64,000 bases of DNA from Astrothelium macrocarpum (GCA_021030915.1 JAGEMR010000040.1:1-64000); one strand, 5' to 3'. Shown: positions 1 through 10,306, numbered from the stretch's first letter. A program made the numbers and translations. The notes: generated by a model from the letters alone, not told the origin.

Positions 1-4
1 GCAT

Positions 5-57
5 CAGGGGGTTGTCAGAATTGACCGGCCAACCTCCGAACGCCGAAATGAGACGAA
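5..57 (+). repeat. Left terminal inverted repeat of outer element
   Basis: Pairs with 3231-3283 with a single mismatch (G here, T in the reverse complement of the right copy, at repeat position 38). Its base composition is normal, while the A/T-saturated interior starts immediately after it. Confidence 0.92.
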
Positions 58-868
58 TTGTTCGAATAACTATCACACATTTGTATATATACGTTTTCCA
101 CCATTTTCAGCTAATAATTTACATTTTTATGATATATCTGCGATACGTATACGAATTTCTATCATAATAATTTTGTTCTATTTTTATTATAATAATATTT
201 TCGTATTCAAATTTTTTATTTAATAATAATATCATATTTTTTATTTAAAAATAATTTAAATAATTTTAATTGAATTTAAATCAGAATTTTTAATTAAATA
301 ATTCAGATTAAAAATATCATAAATTTATTTTATTTATATTATCAATTTATTTTTTTTTCATTTTATATAATAAATCATTATTCTTTTATAAATAAAAATA
401 ATAAAAATATAAAATTAATTCAATATATTATTAATGATAAATATGAAAATATTCAAATAAAATATTCTTATAATATTATTTAATAATAAATTTATTATTT
501 AATAATTTGATTTATTAATTTTTAAATTATTTAATTTTTTATTGAATAATTTTCTATTTTAATTAAAAATCTGATTTATTTTTATTTGAATAAAATTTAA
601 ATCGAATATAAGAATATTTAATATATTCATTTTTATAATTATAAAAAATAAAAACTCTTTTGATTTATCATAAAATTCATATAATAAAATGAAATTTATT
701 ATTTTTTTATAAAAATTTTTTAAAAACGTTTTCAGATTTATATTTTATTCTTTTTTTATATAATATTTTCGAATAAATCTATTTTTTTAAATCATAATAT
801 ATTTTATTTATTTATATTATAAAAATTTAAAAATTTTCGAAAATATTATCAAAATATTTTTTAATATA

Positions 869-935
869 ACGTATTGGATCAGCGAAGCGGCCATATCAGC
901 GAAGCGGCCGCTTTTTTTTGGCACCACCATCTCAT
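869..935 (+). repeat. Left inverted repeat of nested element, with internal direct repeat
   Basis: Contains a 15-bp word, ATCAGCGAAGCGGCC, twice (878-892 and 895-909; 17-bp period). Such paired sites inside a terminal repeat are typical transposase-binding sites. The repeat keeps many CpA/TpG dinucleotides that RIP would normally attack. Confidence 0.9.
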
Positions 936-2651
936 ATTTTTCAATCATTATTTTTATCACTATCCAAACCCCAATTTACAGATTCTAGATTTGTATCAGA
1001 TTCTGAAAATTCCTCAATATTTTTTTGATAAATACGTATATTGTATTCTATCTTTTCATAATTTTTATAATATTATAAAATTGATTAAATTCCTTTTTGA
1101 TTATTATCATTTCGAATCTTTTTAAATGATTATAATATTTTAAATGTATTTGTAATGATTTATATTATTTTTATATTATATTTTATTATATCATCATATT
1201 GAATCCGTTTTTTTTTACATTTTTTTCGTTTAATTATTATTTTTAATTATTCTTCAAATTCTGTAATATGGGAAATTTGAAATATATTTTGATATAATAT
1301 CAATTTGATATTTTTTATAAATTATAAAAATCTATTTTTAATTTCTAAAAATGACCGAATAAAAAAATTATTTATAAATTTATATTACGATTCAAATTCG
1401 TGAATATTATTTGAAATTTTTAATTATTATATTATTTCTAATAAAGAGAATTCTAATGATATATATAATCATATATCCAAATGATCTAATATTTTTTATA
1501 CGTTAATTAGAATTAATTCTGATATTTTAAAAATCTTTTAACAATTTTTTTTTATAAATATATCAAAAAATACATTTTTAAAAATTAGAAAAAAATCTTT
1601 TTTATTAATATAAAAGACGCGTCGATATATCAAATTCCATATATTTTAAAAATATTTTAATTTTAAAAATATAAAATAAATCACATTTAAAAATTAAAAA
1701 ATATATAAAAAATAAAATGATATATAAAATATGAAAATTTTATTTTTAAAATAAAAATTTTTAAAATTCTGATTAAAATGATTTTTATGATCATTTAAAA
1801 TGAATAATTGATATCTTCCAATTTAACGCGTTTTTATATATATATTAAAATATTTTAATCATTTCAAATTAAATGTATTATTAATCTAATTATTTTCAGA
1901 AATTGAAAATTTCCAAATAGAAGACATATCTGTCTTTTTATATTAGATAGAAATATGGATATATTTTTTATAAATAATAAATGATAGAATTATATATCCA
2001 ATAATATAAATATTCTGAATTATAATAATTTATTCACGATTATTTAATTGAATAAATTAAAATCAAATATATTTTTCGATATTAATAATAATTTTTATTG
2101 ATCTGATAATATTCATTTAAAAATTAATTTTATTGAAATTATAAATATTATTATTAAATATCTCATATTTGATTTTTATTTTTTCAATTAATTTAAATTA
2201 TATATTTATAATTTTTGAATTCTTTTATAATATTTTTTATCGATTTTTTATTCAATTAAAAATCATTTTTAATTCATCAGAATATATTATAAATTTTTCA
2301 ATTCATTTTTTATTTATTAATTCTTTATTACATATATTTAATATTTTATCTGTCATATCTGATATTTCATATAATCAGAATATAAATTCTTTCGAATCTA
2401 AATCGAAAATATATCGAATAATAATCTTTTTTTCATTTATTATAAATTTTGAATAATTAAATTGAATGATAAATCAGAAAAAGATTTTATATAATTAATC
2501 AGAAAATCGTTAATATCTGAAATTAAATACCGTTATAATAAATCGTAGATTTTTAAATTATCCAGATTTGTAAATTCGGAATATAAGATCAATTCTGCCT
2601 TTTTATTGAATCAATAATATTTTGCATTATTATTGTATGTTGTGATAATTC

Positions 2652-2718
2652 ATGAAATGGTGGTGCCAAGAAAAAGCGGCCGCTTCGCTGATATGGCCGC
2701 TTCGCTGATCCAATACGT
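2652..2718 (-). repeat. Right inverted repeat of nested element
   Basis: Inverted copy of 869-935, including both copies of the 15-bp word. It differs at repeat positions 49 and 63. Confidence 0.9.
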
Positions 2719-3230
2719 TATTTAATTTTTTTTGATTTATTTATTATTTTAATGATTTTTATATATTATATATAATAAAAATCAATATCATTTATTTTAT
2801 CTTTTTTTTTTGAATATATGAATATTATATGATTTATTATAATAATTGATTTGAATATTAAAAAAAATATGATGAATAGAATTTTTAAAAAATGAAATAA
2901 ATATATCAATATCATTTTAAAATATTATTAATAAATGATCAAATTTATTCGAAATTGAATAAATCTTTTAATATATTAATTTGGCCAAATCATATTAATA
3001 ATAGAATTATTTTTAATTTATATTTTTTATGATATCAAAATATTTAAAAAATTTCTAATTAAATTCATAATATGATTTTTTATTATATAAATAAAAAAAT
3101 CGAAAATAATAAATAATATTGAATTTTTGATATTTTGACGAATATTTTGATATATTCGGACATTTCGTATGACATATGATTGGCGCCATAATTAAGATCA
3201 AAATTGAAAGACAATTATTGTTTTAGTGTT

Positions 3231-3283
3231 TTCGTCTCATTTCGGAGTTCGGAGGTTGGCCGGTCAATTCTGACAACCCCCTG
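3231..3283 (-). repeat. Right terminal inverted repeat of outer element
   Basis: Inverted copy of 5-57. Base composition returns to normal from here rightward. Confidence 0.92.
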
Positions 3284-4168
3284 TCGATGGTTGCATAGCT
3301 TAGAAATGATAAGAAAAGCAAAAACGACCACCATCTCGCATATTATTCCTTTTATACGATCGCATAAATCTACATCTCATCCGCGTGGTTGGGGTAAGGG
3401 CGTCCGGTCTGCCGTCACCGATCAGGATTGCTTGTTGCCTTTGGTTTTTTGACAACCTGGCTGAAGTTGTCGATCTTGACGTCGGAACGATCCTTCTCCT
3501 CCTCACGCATGGTATATGGCATGACTTCGGCTCGGCGCGCCTTCTGGCATATTGGAGCGCCGCGGGAATGATCCTCGGCATCGAGATGAATCTGCGTTGC
3601 CCTCTTAGACCTACAATTCGCACTATTCACGTTTGATTCAGCCCCCAACATCAGGGCGCAAGGGTGAGGCTGTCCTTGTCGCCTTTGATTCGAGCATGAA
3701 CCCAACCTCCCAGAAATTACACGTGCCGCAGATAAGAGAAGGTCAGGGATCCTTAAAAGCTTAATGAGCAATGGTCCTCGTCCTACAGCAAACGCCTCCG
3801 GTGTCCCTGGCGACCCCCGCCCTTCCCATGCATCCCTAGTTGCGCAGGTTGCGTCTGTTGGACTGTTCCTTCGCGAGTGCCATCCGGGATAGATGGTGTT
3901 CTGAAGATTTGTGCCCATTAATCCGTCGCATGGACATTTGGTTCTAATCACAACTACTTTCACACACTGACATCTATACCTAATCGCGGAGCATAACTAA
4001 AAGACAGTGTCCAGCATCGTGTTCATTTTGGGCGTATTCATCAACGTCAGTTCCAATATAGCTTATTAAGCTTTTGTGACATAACTTTGGGCAAAATACT
4101 GTGCTGCCTATTCGTTTTGTAAATGTACCCGGAGCTCCGCCTTTGACCGTTTGCAAGAATTTGGGAAA
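3284..4168. other. Gap between transposon and first gene
   Basis: Base composition is normal. Open frames exist on both strands (the longest on the minus strand, 3415-3963), but they show no recognisable domain, and two strands are open over the same DNA. The last few hundred bases are likely promoter of the gene at 4169. I see no RNA gene or repeat. Confidence 0.4.
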
Positions 4169-5530
4169 ATGGTTACTCAAGACAAAACTCCGGGAGGCAT
4201 GTTAGCCGTGAGCTCTGCTCTGCCGGCACTGTGTATCATTGCAGTAATACTGCGGTTCTTCACGCGTCTGAAACAGCAAAAGCTCGATATAGGCATAGAT
4301 GACTGGCTTGTTCTTCCAGCTCTCGTAAGGAGCATTTTCCCACCGACTCATTTCATGACTGACCATGTTACAAGGTCTTGACTATTGGCACAGGAGTTGG
4401 TAACATCATTGGTACATCAATCACTCTTCAAATGTATACTTCTGCAATACAAAGCTAAAAAATTTGCCCAGGGGTCAAATTGAGATGTATTGGTTATCCA
4501 ACCGCAGACATAGAACATGCAAACGATTCTTTGGACATCGTTGCAAATTGCCTTGCAGTAATAGGAAAGGTATGTATATGCCTCTTATCAAGAAGCAACC
4601 AGTGCTAAATCAACTCCAGATTAGATATGCGGATTATGTGATGCAAGTCCTTCAATTAGCCTTTGTCAAGTGCAGTGTTCTTTTCTTCTTTCGTCGCATA
4701 TTCTGCTCCCATAATAAAGGTGGCGCTTTCGACTGGGCCACAATCATCACCATCATTATTGTGATTCTATGGAGCATAACCTTCTTCTTCTCGCAAGTCT
4801 TTGAGTGTGGCCATCACTTTGACTGGGGTTGGGAAACCGGGGCGAAATTCTTGCAATGTAAAGGAGTTGAGCAAAGAGCGCTTGGATATTTCATCTCGGA
4901 TTTCATCATCGATCTATGGGTGATTTTCATGCCAATACCCAAAGTATGATATTACCTCTAGAGTTTTTGCATATGGGTGCTTACCGTGTCTAGATCTGGT
5001 CACTTCATCTTGGTTGGAAACGAAAATTAGCTGTCACCGGCATATTTGCTCTTGGGATTCTTGCTGTGGCTGCCTCTTGTGTGCGAATGGTCCAAAATGC
5101 TATATCAATCTATGGCATAGGAACAAAAACAGACCCTGCACTGCTTATAAGCAGCTCCTTGTATTGGTCAATGTTTGAATCAGGCGTCGCCCTGATTGCC
5201 TGCTGTCTTCCGACGTTGCGCTTTTTGTTTGGGAAAATGTCGCCAGATGGCCTACTCAGGAGCATTCGCAGCATTCTTTCGCTTGACTCACTCCGATCCG
5301 CATCGCAATCTAATCATTCCAGAGCAAAGCGACAGCCTGACTCGGATAAGGAGTCCACGGCAAGCAATAGAAATTTTGTCGACACGGAATTGGGAGCAGT
5401 ACCAGGGTTTGCTCCTTCTTACAACACATCTTATGTCAAAAGCGAGCCAAGGCACGTCGAAGACTCGAACGTCGAACACGGACAAATTCATGTACAACGT
5501 GGGATCAGTACGGATCACACAATGGCTTGA
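4169..5530 (+). CDS. PTH11-like integral membrane protein (fungal rhodopsin-fold domain)
   Basis: Five exons join in frame: 4169-4324, 4375-4411, 4472-4569, 4620-4943, 4994-5530 (383 aa). The protein is mostly hydrophobic, with about seven membrane segments. It carries family hallmarks: an early ILRFFTR segment followed by DDWLVLPAL, then LFFFRRIF, then VFECG..F...W, then an IWSLHLGWKRKLAV loop and a Ser/Lys-rich cytoplasmic tail. The fungal-specific rhodopsin-like domain family includes Magnaporthe PTH11 and is rich in putative G-protein-coupled receptors; ligands are mostly unknown. The start is the first ATG before the hydrophobic segment. All four introns are 50-60 nt. It is the first gene after the transposon. 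Assignment to the broad family is firm; receptor function is inference. Confidence 0.85.
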
Positions 5531-6057
5531 GAAAGACTGGGAAAACGCTGCATACTTCGCTAGCTATGCATCTGATGAGTATCGTCGAAACGAACTGTAC
5601 GAACATTGGGTTTACTTCTCTGAGACCAAGTCGAGTCAACGAACGATTCAAGATTTATGAACCGATTACTGTATTTTTATCATTCTATTCAATCACCCGA
5701 TAAATTCAAAGGAACGCAGGAAGGCCAATGGGCAAACGAACCTTTATGCTTCCTGAATGGACCAAAGTGATACGGTATTTAAGGGCACTATTTCGGCTAA
5801 TGGAAGAATTCTACCGCCGATGACCCTACTCCGCCACATACATCACATCCAACTGAAAACAAAACGAGCCCGTGGCAGATACATTGATCGACCAGGTCAT
5901 TTAAACATCCGGCTGCACTTTACATCTATAAATACAGTCTCTTTCTAAGCGCCACCACGTCCGCAACATGCAAAAAGACCTTTATGCCCAAGTGCGCCAA
6001 CGAACATGAACGCTTTGCAAAATTCAGCGAGAGGACTCCCATATTTCTCCAGCAAGG
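5531..6057. other. Convergent intergenic region
   Basis: Lies between the 3' ends of the PTH11-like gene and the minus-strand palmitoyltransferase gene. Frames here are short and run over from upstream. Nothing else seen. Confidence 0.4.
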
Positions 6058-7560
6058 TCATCGTTCTCTTCGACTACCCAGCATCTCATCCGGGATATCG
6101 TTCCAATTTGACAGCTCAGTTGGTGGCCGATAAGAACGGCCATCCCCTTCTTCGCCCCCTCCCGTCGCTCGAGGAGATCTTTCCCTCGCAGGATCATACA
6201 AACCGCGACTTTGTCCTGAGGACAATGACCTTCCAGCACCTCTCCGACCATGGCGACCAGGGCTGCCATTCATAAACCGTGCTTGTTCCTCGGATGCGTT
6301 ATTTTGTGACCCTAATCCTGCGCTCTGCGACCGACTCTGAGCTACCTGCTCGCGTGCTGCCAGCCACTTCTTGCTCGCCTCCCATTGCCAACCATCGCCA
6401 GTCGTATTGCAGATAGGCAGCGGCCAGAGCAGTCGCCGTTCTCCGAAGACGTGCTGGAGATTCCGTCGCCAGCCAAGATCAAAGGCGTTGGGGAGCTTCT
6501 CAGAGTCTTGCTCATCTAAATAGTCTTGGTAGCGATCTCGTTCCCGCGCGAGCTCCATCTCATTGTAATGAGTCCTTAATGATGCTGTCGCGGGCGAGGA
6601 TGCGTCGCCTTCCTCAGGACGGGTGATTCCCGGGAGTGCATTTGCGTGGATTTCTGCGAGCTGCTGGCCGTAAGATGGAGTCGGTGTCCCATTAACGTAG
6701 TTTCTCGGCCCGTTGATGTGGTTTTGTAAGGTCTTTCGTATTGGTGAAAGATAACGTGTTTTTTCGAGGCTCTCAATGGTGGTTTGGCCTGTAGATGCGA
6801 GATACAAATGCCAGACTGTGAAGCCAGTGAGGACAAGTCCTATGATACCGGCAAGTACTGCAAGTAGAATGTAGTTGACTGGCGTTAACATTTGTGCGAA
6901 CTGGTTCTCGTTGAGGATTTCAGACCAAACCCATGACGCTGAAACGGCAAAGCAAAGCCAGCAAAATAATGAAGTATAAATCAAGAATAATAGGAATGGC
7001 TTGTAGTTGCGCAGACCCACACAGGTAGCCAACCAAGGGCAATGGTGATCCATTTTAAGAACACATCGTCGACAAGTAGAGCAATGATGCGCTCTGTCTG
7101 GCTTCTTGACCTGGCACTTTTTGCAATACCTTATCTCTCCTGTGGACTTGACCGTGAAAGAAGTACACAGTTGTTCGCTCTCCTCCATCGGAACGTGCGT
7201 ATAGCCATCTTTTGTATTCAAGGGAGAACCAGCATCGGTAAAGACAGCCACAGAATATGACCAATTGAGAAGGAGGTAAAGAATGATGCCAAGCGCTGAT
7301 GTTGTGTAACCTAGTAAGACCGCATATCAGTGACTGTGACTACGGGTACTTGAGAGAAATGTACCAGTCCATGCTTTGATTGGGAGAAATCCTATGCCCG
7401 CCTCAACCCAGACAGCCCAGCTAGTCAAACCGTATACGAATGCCAGCGGAAAGCAAGAGAGAACGGAGCAGCAGTAGCGCTCACACTTCCTCGCCCATGG
7501 CCTCCGCCGGCCCCTCAGAGACGGTGATCCCGGAGGTGACGGCGATCCGATGGCGGCCAT
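6058..7560 (-). CDS. PFA3: DHHC palmitoyltransferase, Pfa3-like
   Basis: Two exons, 7560-7365 and 7310-6058, separated by a 54-nt intron, give 482 aa. The first exon carries RKCERYCCSVLSCFPLAFVY, the first membrane segment with the Cys-rich entry typical of fungal Pfa3; after the intron comes the second (LNWSYSVAVFTDAGS). The cysteine-rich domain follows: RYCKKCQVKKPDRAHHCSTC, then DHHCPWLATCVGLRNYKPF with the catalytic DHHC, then two more membrane segments and a long hydrophilic tail. DHHC enzymes S-acylate cysteines of membrane proteins; yeast Pfa3 palmitoylates the vacuolar fusion protein Vac8. The start is the ATG on the reverse strand at 7560. All DHHC zinc ligands are present. The Pfa3 subfamily call rests on the N-terminal sequence and could be another vacuolar/Golgi DHHC member. 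Confidence 0.9.
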
Positions 7561-8443
7561 GACTTGTGTCTTTGGAGCCGAGCTGGCTCAAACAGCTATT
7601 ACGATATCCAAGCACGAGACATGTGGTTCCTTGTGTACGATAGCGATAGCTCGACAATGAGATCAGGCTCGTTTCAAGATTCAAGATTGCAGGAGATCGG
7701 CGATTTGGGATATGGACTTTAACGATGGCGATCGGTTCAAGGAATGAAGTCGGATTGTGAGTGTGTCGGTGAAAGCATTGTACGGAGTACTCGATTGTTG
7801 TTGGACCTTCACGCAAGTTCGTGGCGCTGCAAGGGTCCAGTCGTGGCAGTGGTGCACCTGACGATTCCTCATCCCATCGCCCCTGAGCCCAATGCCCATT
7901 CATGAACGATCCATTCTTTGCTCAGCGTCAGCCGTGTTTGTAATGAGCATATCACTGACAGGGTTGACTACATTGTTGGTTGAAGTTTCCATCTCACGAA
8001 AAGTCATTGGGGTTACAATCTCCAGTACATCATGTACATCATGTACGTCAAGTACACTGGACGCTTTTCGGGCATCAGGATCATCAAAAGATTTCTATCT
8101 ACAATCAAATACAATCGCTGACAAAATCCGCATCTCCTTTCTGACATGCACTGCATTTACGTATCCTTTCCATTATTTTTAGTCAGCCATTCAACTTCGC
8201 CCGTCTAACTTCGTCCGTCTGTCTTCTGTGTGATAGATTCACCTGATTTGACGTACAGTAACTCTCTGTAGCGGACATTTGTAGGTTTACTGATCTTTCT
8301 GTATTTATTAGCTCCCGAAACAGTATTTGTAAGATGAAGATGCCTCACCTCTCCAAGAATGATTACAGTTGAAATTCTTTCTTGCAAAAGGCAAGATTCA
8401 CAAAATTGATATTTTAGGACTTTACACCAAAACAGCCAAGAAA
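7561..8443. promoter_or_regulatory. Divergent intergenic region (PFA3 / NmrA-like) with short repeats
   Basis: Upstream of both neighbouring genes. 8022-8060 holds a 9-bp tandem word (TACATCATG, twice) framed by CCAGT...ACTGG inverted ends. Around 8190-8220 the word AACTTCGCCCGTCT recurs in tandem with one change. No convincing gene; the open frames on both strands have no recognisable domain. A regulatory role for the repeats is inference. Confidence 0.4.
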
Positions 8444-9439
8444 ATGTCCACGATTCTTGCAGTCTTCGGAGCTACTGGCCAGCAAGGCAGTTCGGTCATT
8501 AACTATGTAGTAAATGACCCAGAGCTCTCCCAAGAGTACAAGATCCGTGCCATCACTCGCGATGTCAACTCGGACAAGGCCAAACAGCTTCGGAAAAAGG
8601 TTGAAGTCGTTCAGGGTGACGTGCTTGACCGCTCATCCCTTGAAACAGCTTTGATCGATGCGCACACCATCTTTGCCATGACAACACCTTCCCACCGCCT
8701 CGACGGTTCGGAGATCAAGTACGACGGTGAGGTAACAACGCCTCAATCTGGCTCCGACATCTCGCAAATCGAGTACAATAGTGCAAAGACGATCGCCGAA
8801 GTCGCCGTTGAAAAAGGCGCAGAGTACATAATCTTCAGCACTCTACCTTCAGTCACAGAGATCTCTGGCGGCAAATACACTGGAGTCTACCCTTTTGATG
8901 CCAAGGCAAAAGCCGAGCTGTACATCCGAGGTCTTCCAATCAAGAGTGCCTTTTACTCGCCTGGAACGTTCATGGAGAATTTCCACTTACAGGCTTTCTG
9001 GGCACCTCAACAGGCTCCTGGTGATAGCTGGGTTATAACTCGTAGCGTCTCCCCCAAAACCCAGTTGCCTTTGGTTGATGCTGTTGGAGACACAGGTAAG
9101 TTCATAGGTGCCATCCTTGCCGAACCCGATAAATACGAAAGCAAGACATTCTGCGCTGCCCAGGCACTATATACCTTGGAGGAAATAGCAGCAATCATGT
9201 CCAAAGCTACAGGGAAGACCGTCATCTACAAGCAGATTTCGGCCGAAGACTTCCGGAAGCAACTACCATTTACGGGCGATGTAGCTAATCTCTTCTTTGA
9301 AGCGTTCAATTACATGGAAGAGTTCGGCTACTACGGTCCAGATACTAGGAATTTGGTCTCTTGGGCTGCTGAGAATGCCCGAGGCAAACTCTCCTCTTTT
9401 GAAGAGTACTTGGGGATGCATCCTCTTCAGCTCACATAG
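8444..9439 (+). CDS. NmrA-like family NAD(P)-binding protein
   Basis: Single-exon gene of 331 aa. It begins MSTILAVFGATGQQGSSVI, a Rossmann beta-alpha-beta with GxxGxxG dinucleotide-binding glycines (GATGQQG). NmrA-family blocks follow: RAITRDVNSDKA, VVQGDVLDRSSLETAL, FAMTTPSH, YIIFSTLPS and FYSPGTFMENF. NmrA itself represses nitrogen metabolite genes in Aspergillus by sensing NAD(P); most paralogues are atypical short-chain dehydrogenases or redox sensors of unknown role. The in-frame stretch upstream lacks an ATG, so the start is the ATG directly before the Rossmann strand. An isoflavone-reductase-like enzyme is the alternative reading. Function within the family is not predictable from this sequence. 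Confidence 0.92.
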   Translation: MSTILAVFGATGQQGSSVINYVVNDPELSQEYKIRAITRDVNSDKAKQLRKKVEVVQGDVLDRSSLETALIDAHTIFAMTTPSHRLDGSEIKYDGEVTTPQSGSDISQIEYNSAKTIAEVAVEKGAEYIIFSTLPSVTEISGGKYTGVYPFDAKAKAELYIRGLPIKSAFYSPGTFMENFHLQAFWAPQQAPGDSWVITRSVSPKTQLPLVDAVGDTGKFIGAILAEPDKYESKTFCAAQALYTLEEIAAIMSKATGKTVIYKQISAEDFRKQLPFTGDVANLFFEAFNYMEEFGYYGPDTRNLVSWAAENARGKLSSFEEYLGMHPLQLT

Positions 9440-10066
9440 ATGGACAATATAAGACCATGCAGTCGGGGCAGCAACGGATGTGATGGTAAGTGAGTTCAGT
9501 ACTCTCACTTAAGAGGGATCAAAACCATGTTCCGCTAATGCTATAGCCATGATAGCCTACACTAAGAATGATTGTGGAGGGGGCCAGGAAAAATTTATGT
9601 TGCAAGAAAAAGGCGCGTCGATTGTGCAAAGTATTGTACGATTCTGGAACGTCCTCGTAAAGTTTTTGGTGCTTCGAGGGAAGGGTTGCTCAGATATCTC
9701 CAACAGCACAACTTTCAACAGCAAGCACTTCCTACAATACAATACTTTATCACAAGGGCTGCATTAGTCCCATGACCAGCGTACTGAAAAGACCATCAAG
9801 TTATGACTATCTAAGTATGTGCAAATCGCTATCCTGACAGAGTAGCGGAAGAAATGGGAATGTACAAATTTCAAAGAATATCCCAAAGAAATGGTAGTAA
9901 GAAGGTAAACCGCAATCCAAATGTTACATGTTGGATGTGTTCCAAAAGAATATGTGCCAGAAGAAGGTATACAACAACGAGACCGGTTATGTCCAAGAAG
10001 CCCTTACATAGTGAGGTATTGGCTTGCTGTCGAGGGCCAGGAGAAATGACGTCTAGTCGGTGTCAT
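9440..10066. other. Intergenic region
   Basis: Convergent gap between the NmrA-like gene and the tandem-repeat protein gene. Both flanking genes end here. Only short frames without domains; nothing else seen. Confidence 0.4.
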
Positions 10067-10306
10067 TTACATGATGGAGCAGCCCTGATCAACGGTTCCG
10101 CGTTCCTGGTCGACCAAGTCGCGCTGGATAGTGCAGCCCTGGTCGACGGTACCGCGCTCCTCGTCAACAAGACCGTGTTGGATGGTGCAGCCTTGGTCCA
10201 CGGTGCCACGCTCCTGGTCGACCAAGCCGTGTTGGACGGTGCAGCCCTGGTCGACGGTGCCGCGCTCCTGGTTCACGAGGGTGTTGTTGCTTGCTGAGAT
10301 GGCCAT
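10067..10306 (-). CDS. Tandem-repeat protein with CaaX boxes; candidate farnesylated pheromone precursor
   Basis: 79 aa. A nine-residue leader (MAISASNNT) is followed by four repeats of about 18 residues of the form LV[ND][QE]ERGTVDQGC[TS][VI][QM]. The fourth repeat ends the protein as CSIM, a canonical CaaX farnesylation box; the inner repeats read CTVQ, CTIQ and CTIQ followed by HG, HG and RD. ERGTVDQGC is identical in all four repeats although its codons vary at six sites, all synonymous third positions. That shows selection on this frame, although the other strand is open too. The start context is ACC-ATG-GCC. A likely 5'-UTR intron (10406-10347) lies upstream. The layout recalls rhodotorucine-A precursors and the hybrid h-type precursor of Trichoderma. 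No secretion signal, as expected for a-factor-type export. The pheromone role is inference. Confidence 0.72.
   Translation of the reverse strand: MAISASNNTLVNQERGTVDQGCTVQHGLVDQERGTVDQGCTIQHGLVDEERGTVDQGCTIQRDLVDQERGTVDQGCSIM
10070..10285 (-). repeat. 54-bp tandem repeat, four copies
   Basis: Coding repeat of the preceding CDS; the last copy is truncated by the stop codon. The copies have diverged mainly at third codon positions of the minus-strand frame, so this is an old, selected repeat and not a recent slippage product. Confidence 0.9.

Larger units (their letters stand above)
869..2718. mobile_element. Nested Fot1/pogo-like (Tc1-mariner) element, RIP-degraded
   Basis: An 1850-bp segment begins ACGTATTGG and ends with its complement, inside 67-bp terminal inverted repeats (869-935 and 2652-2718, two mismatches). 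It is flanked on both sides by TA (867-868 and 2719-2720). TA duplication, an ACGTA-type start and a length near 1.9 kb fit fungal Fot1/pogo elements of the Tc1/mariner superfamily. No transposase frame survives because the interior is A/T-saturated. The element sits inside the outer inverted-repeat element, so it inserted later. Superfamily assignment rests on ends, duplication and size only. Confidence 0.82.
5..3283. mobile_element. RIP-degraded DNA transposon with 53-bp terminal inverted repeats (outer element)
   Basis: The left end (5-57, beginning CAGGGGGTTGTCAGAATTGA) and right end (3231-3283) are inverted copies that differ at one base in 53. The interior is almost pure A/T with no meaningful reading frame, the usual result of RIP in ascomycetes. 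Without the nested element (869-2718 plus one TA) it would be about 1.4 kb, so it could be a non-autonomous element. The CAGGGG start resembles hAT ends. However, only four bases precede the left end, and they do not match an 8-bp duplication of the bases after 3283, so the superfamily stays open. The repeats are directly visible; RIP is inference from composition. Confidence 0.85.

Noticed and set aside
874..2456. Open frames within the A/T-saturated element (874-1125, 2169-2456)
   Set aside because: Their composition is only Phe, Ile, Tyr, Asn and Lys with no transposase motif; open frames are expected by chance where stop-free A/T runs occur.
1..3300. Target-site duplication for the outer element
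   Set aside because: Only four bases precede the left end; they do not match the bases expected for 2-, 8- or 9-10-bp duplications after 3283, so no superfamily can be assigned this way.
3415..3963. 182-codon minus-strand frame beside the transposon
   Set aside because: No domain, low-complexity feel, overlapped by frames on the other strand, and no splice or start logic.
9854..10297. Plus-strand frame across the 54-bp repeats (hydrophobic DGAALVDG.. repeats)
   Set aside because: It is open only because the period is a multiple of three; variable sites fall at third positions of the minus-strand frame, and the CaaX end and 5'-UTR intron are on the minus strand.
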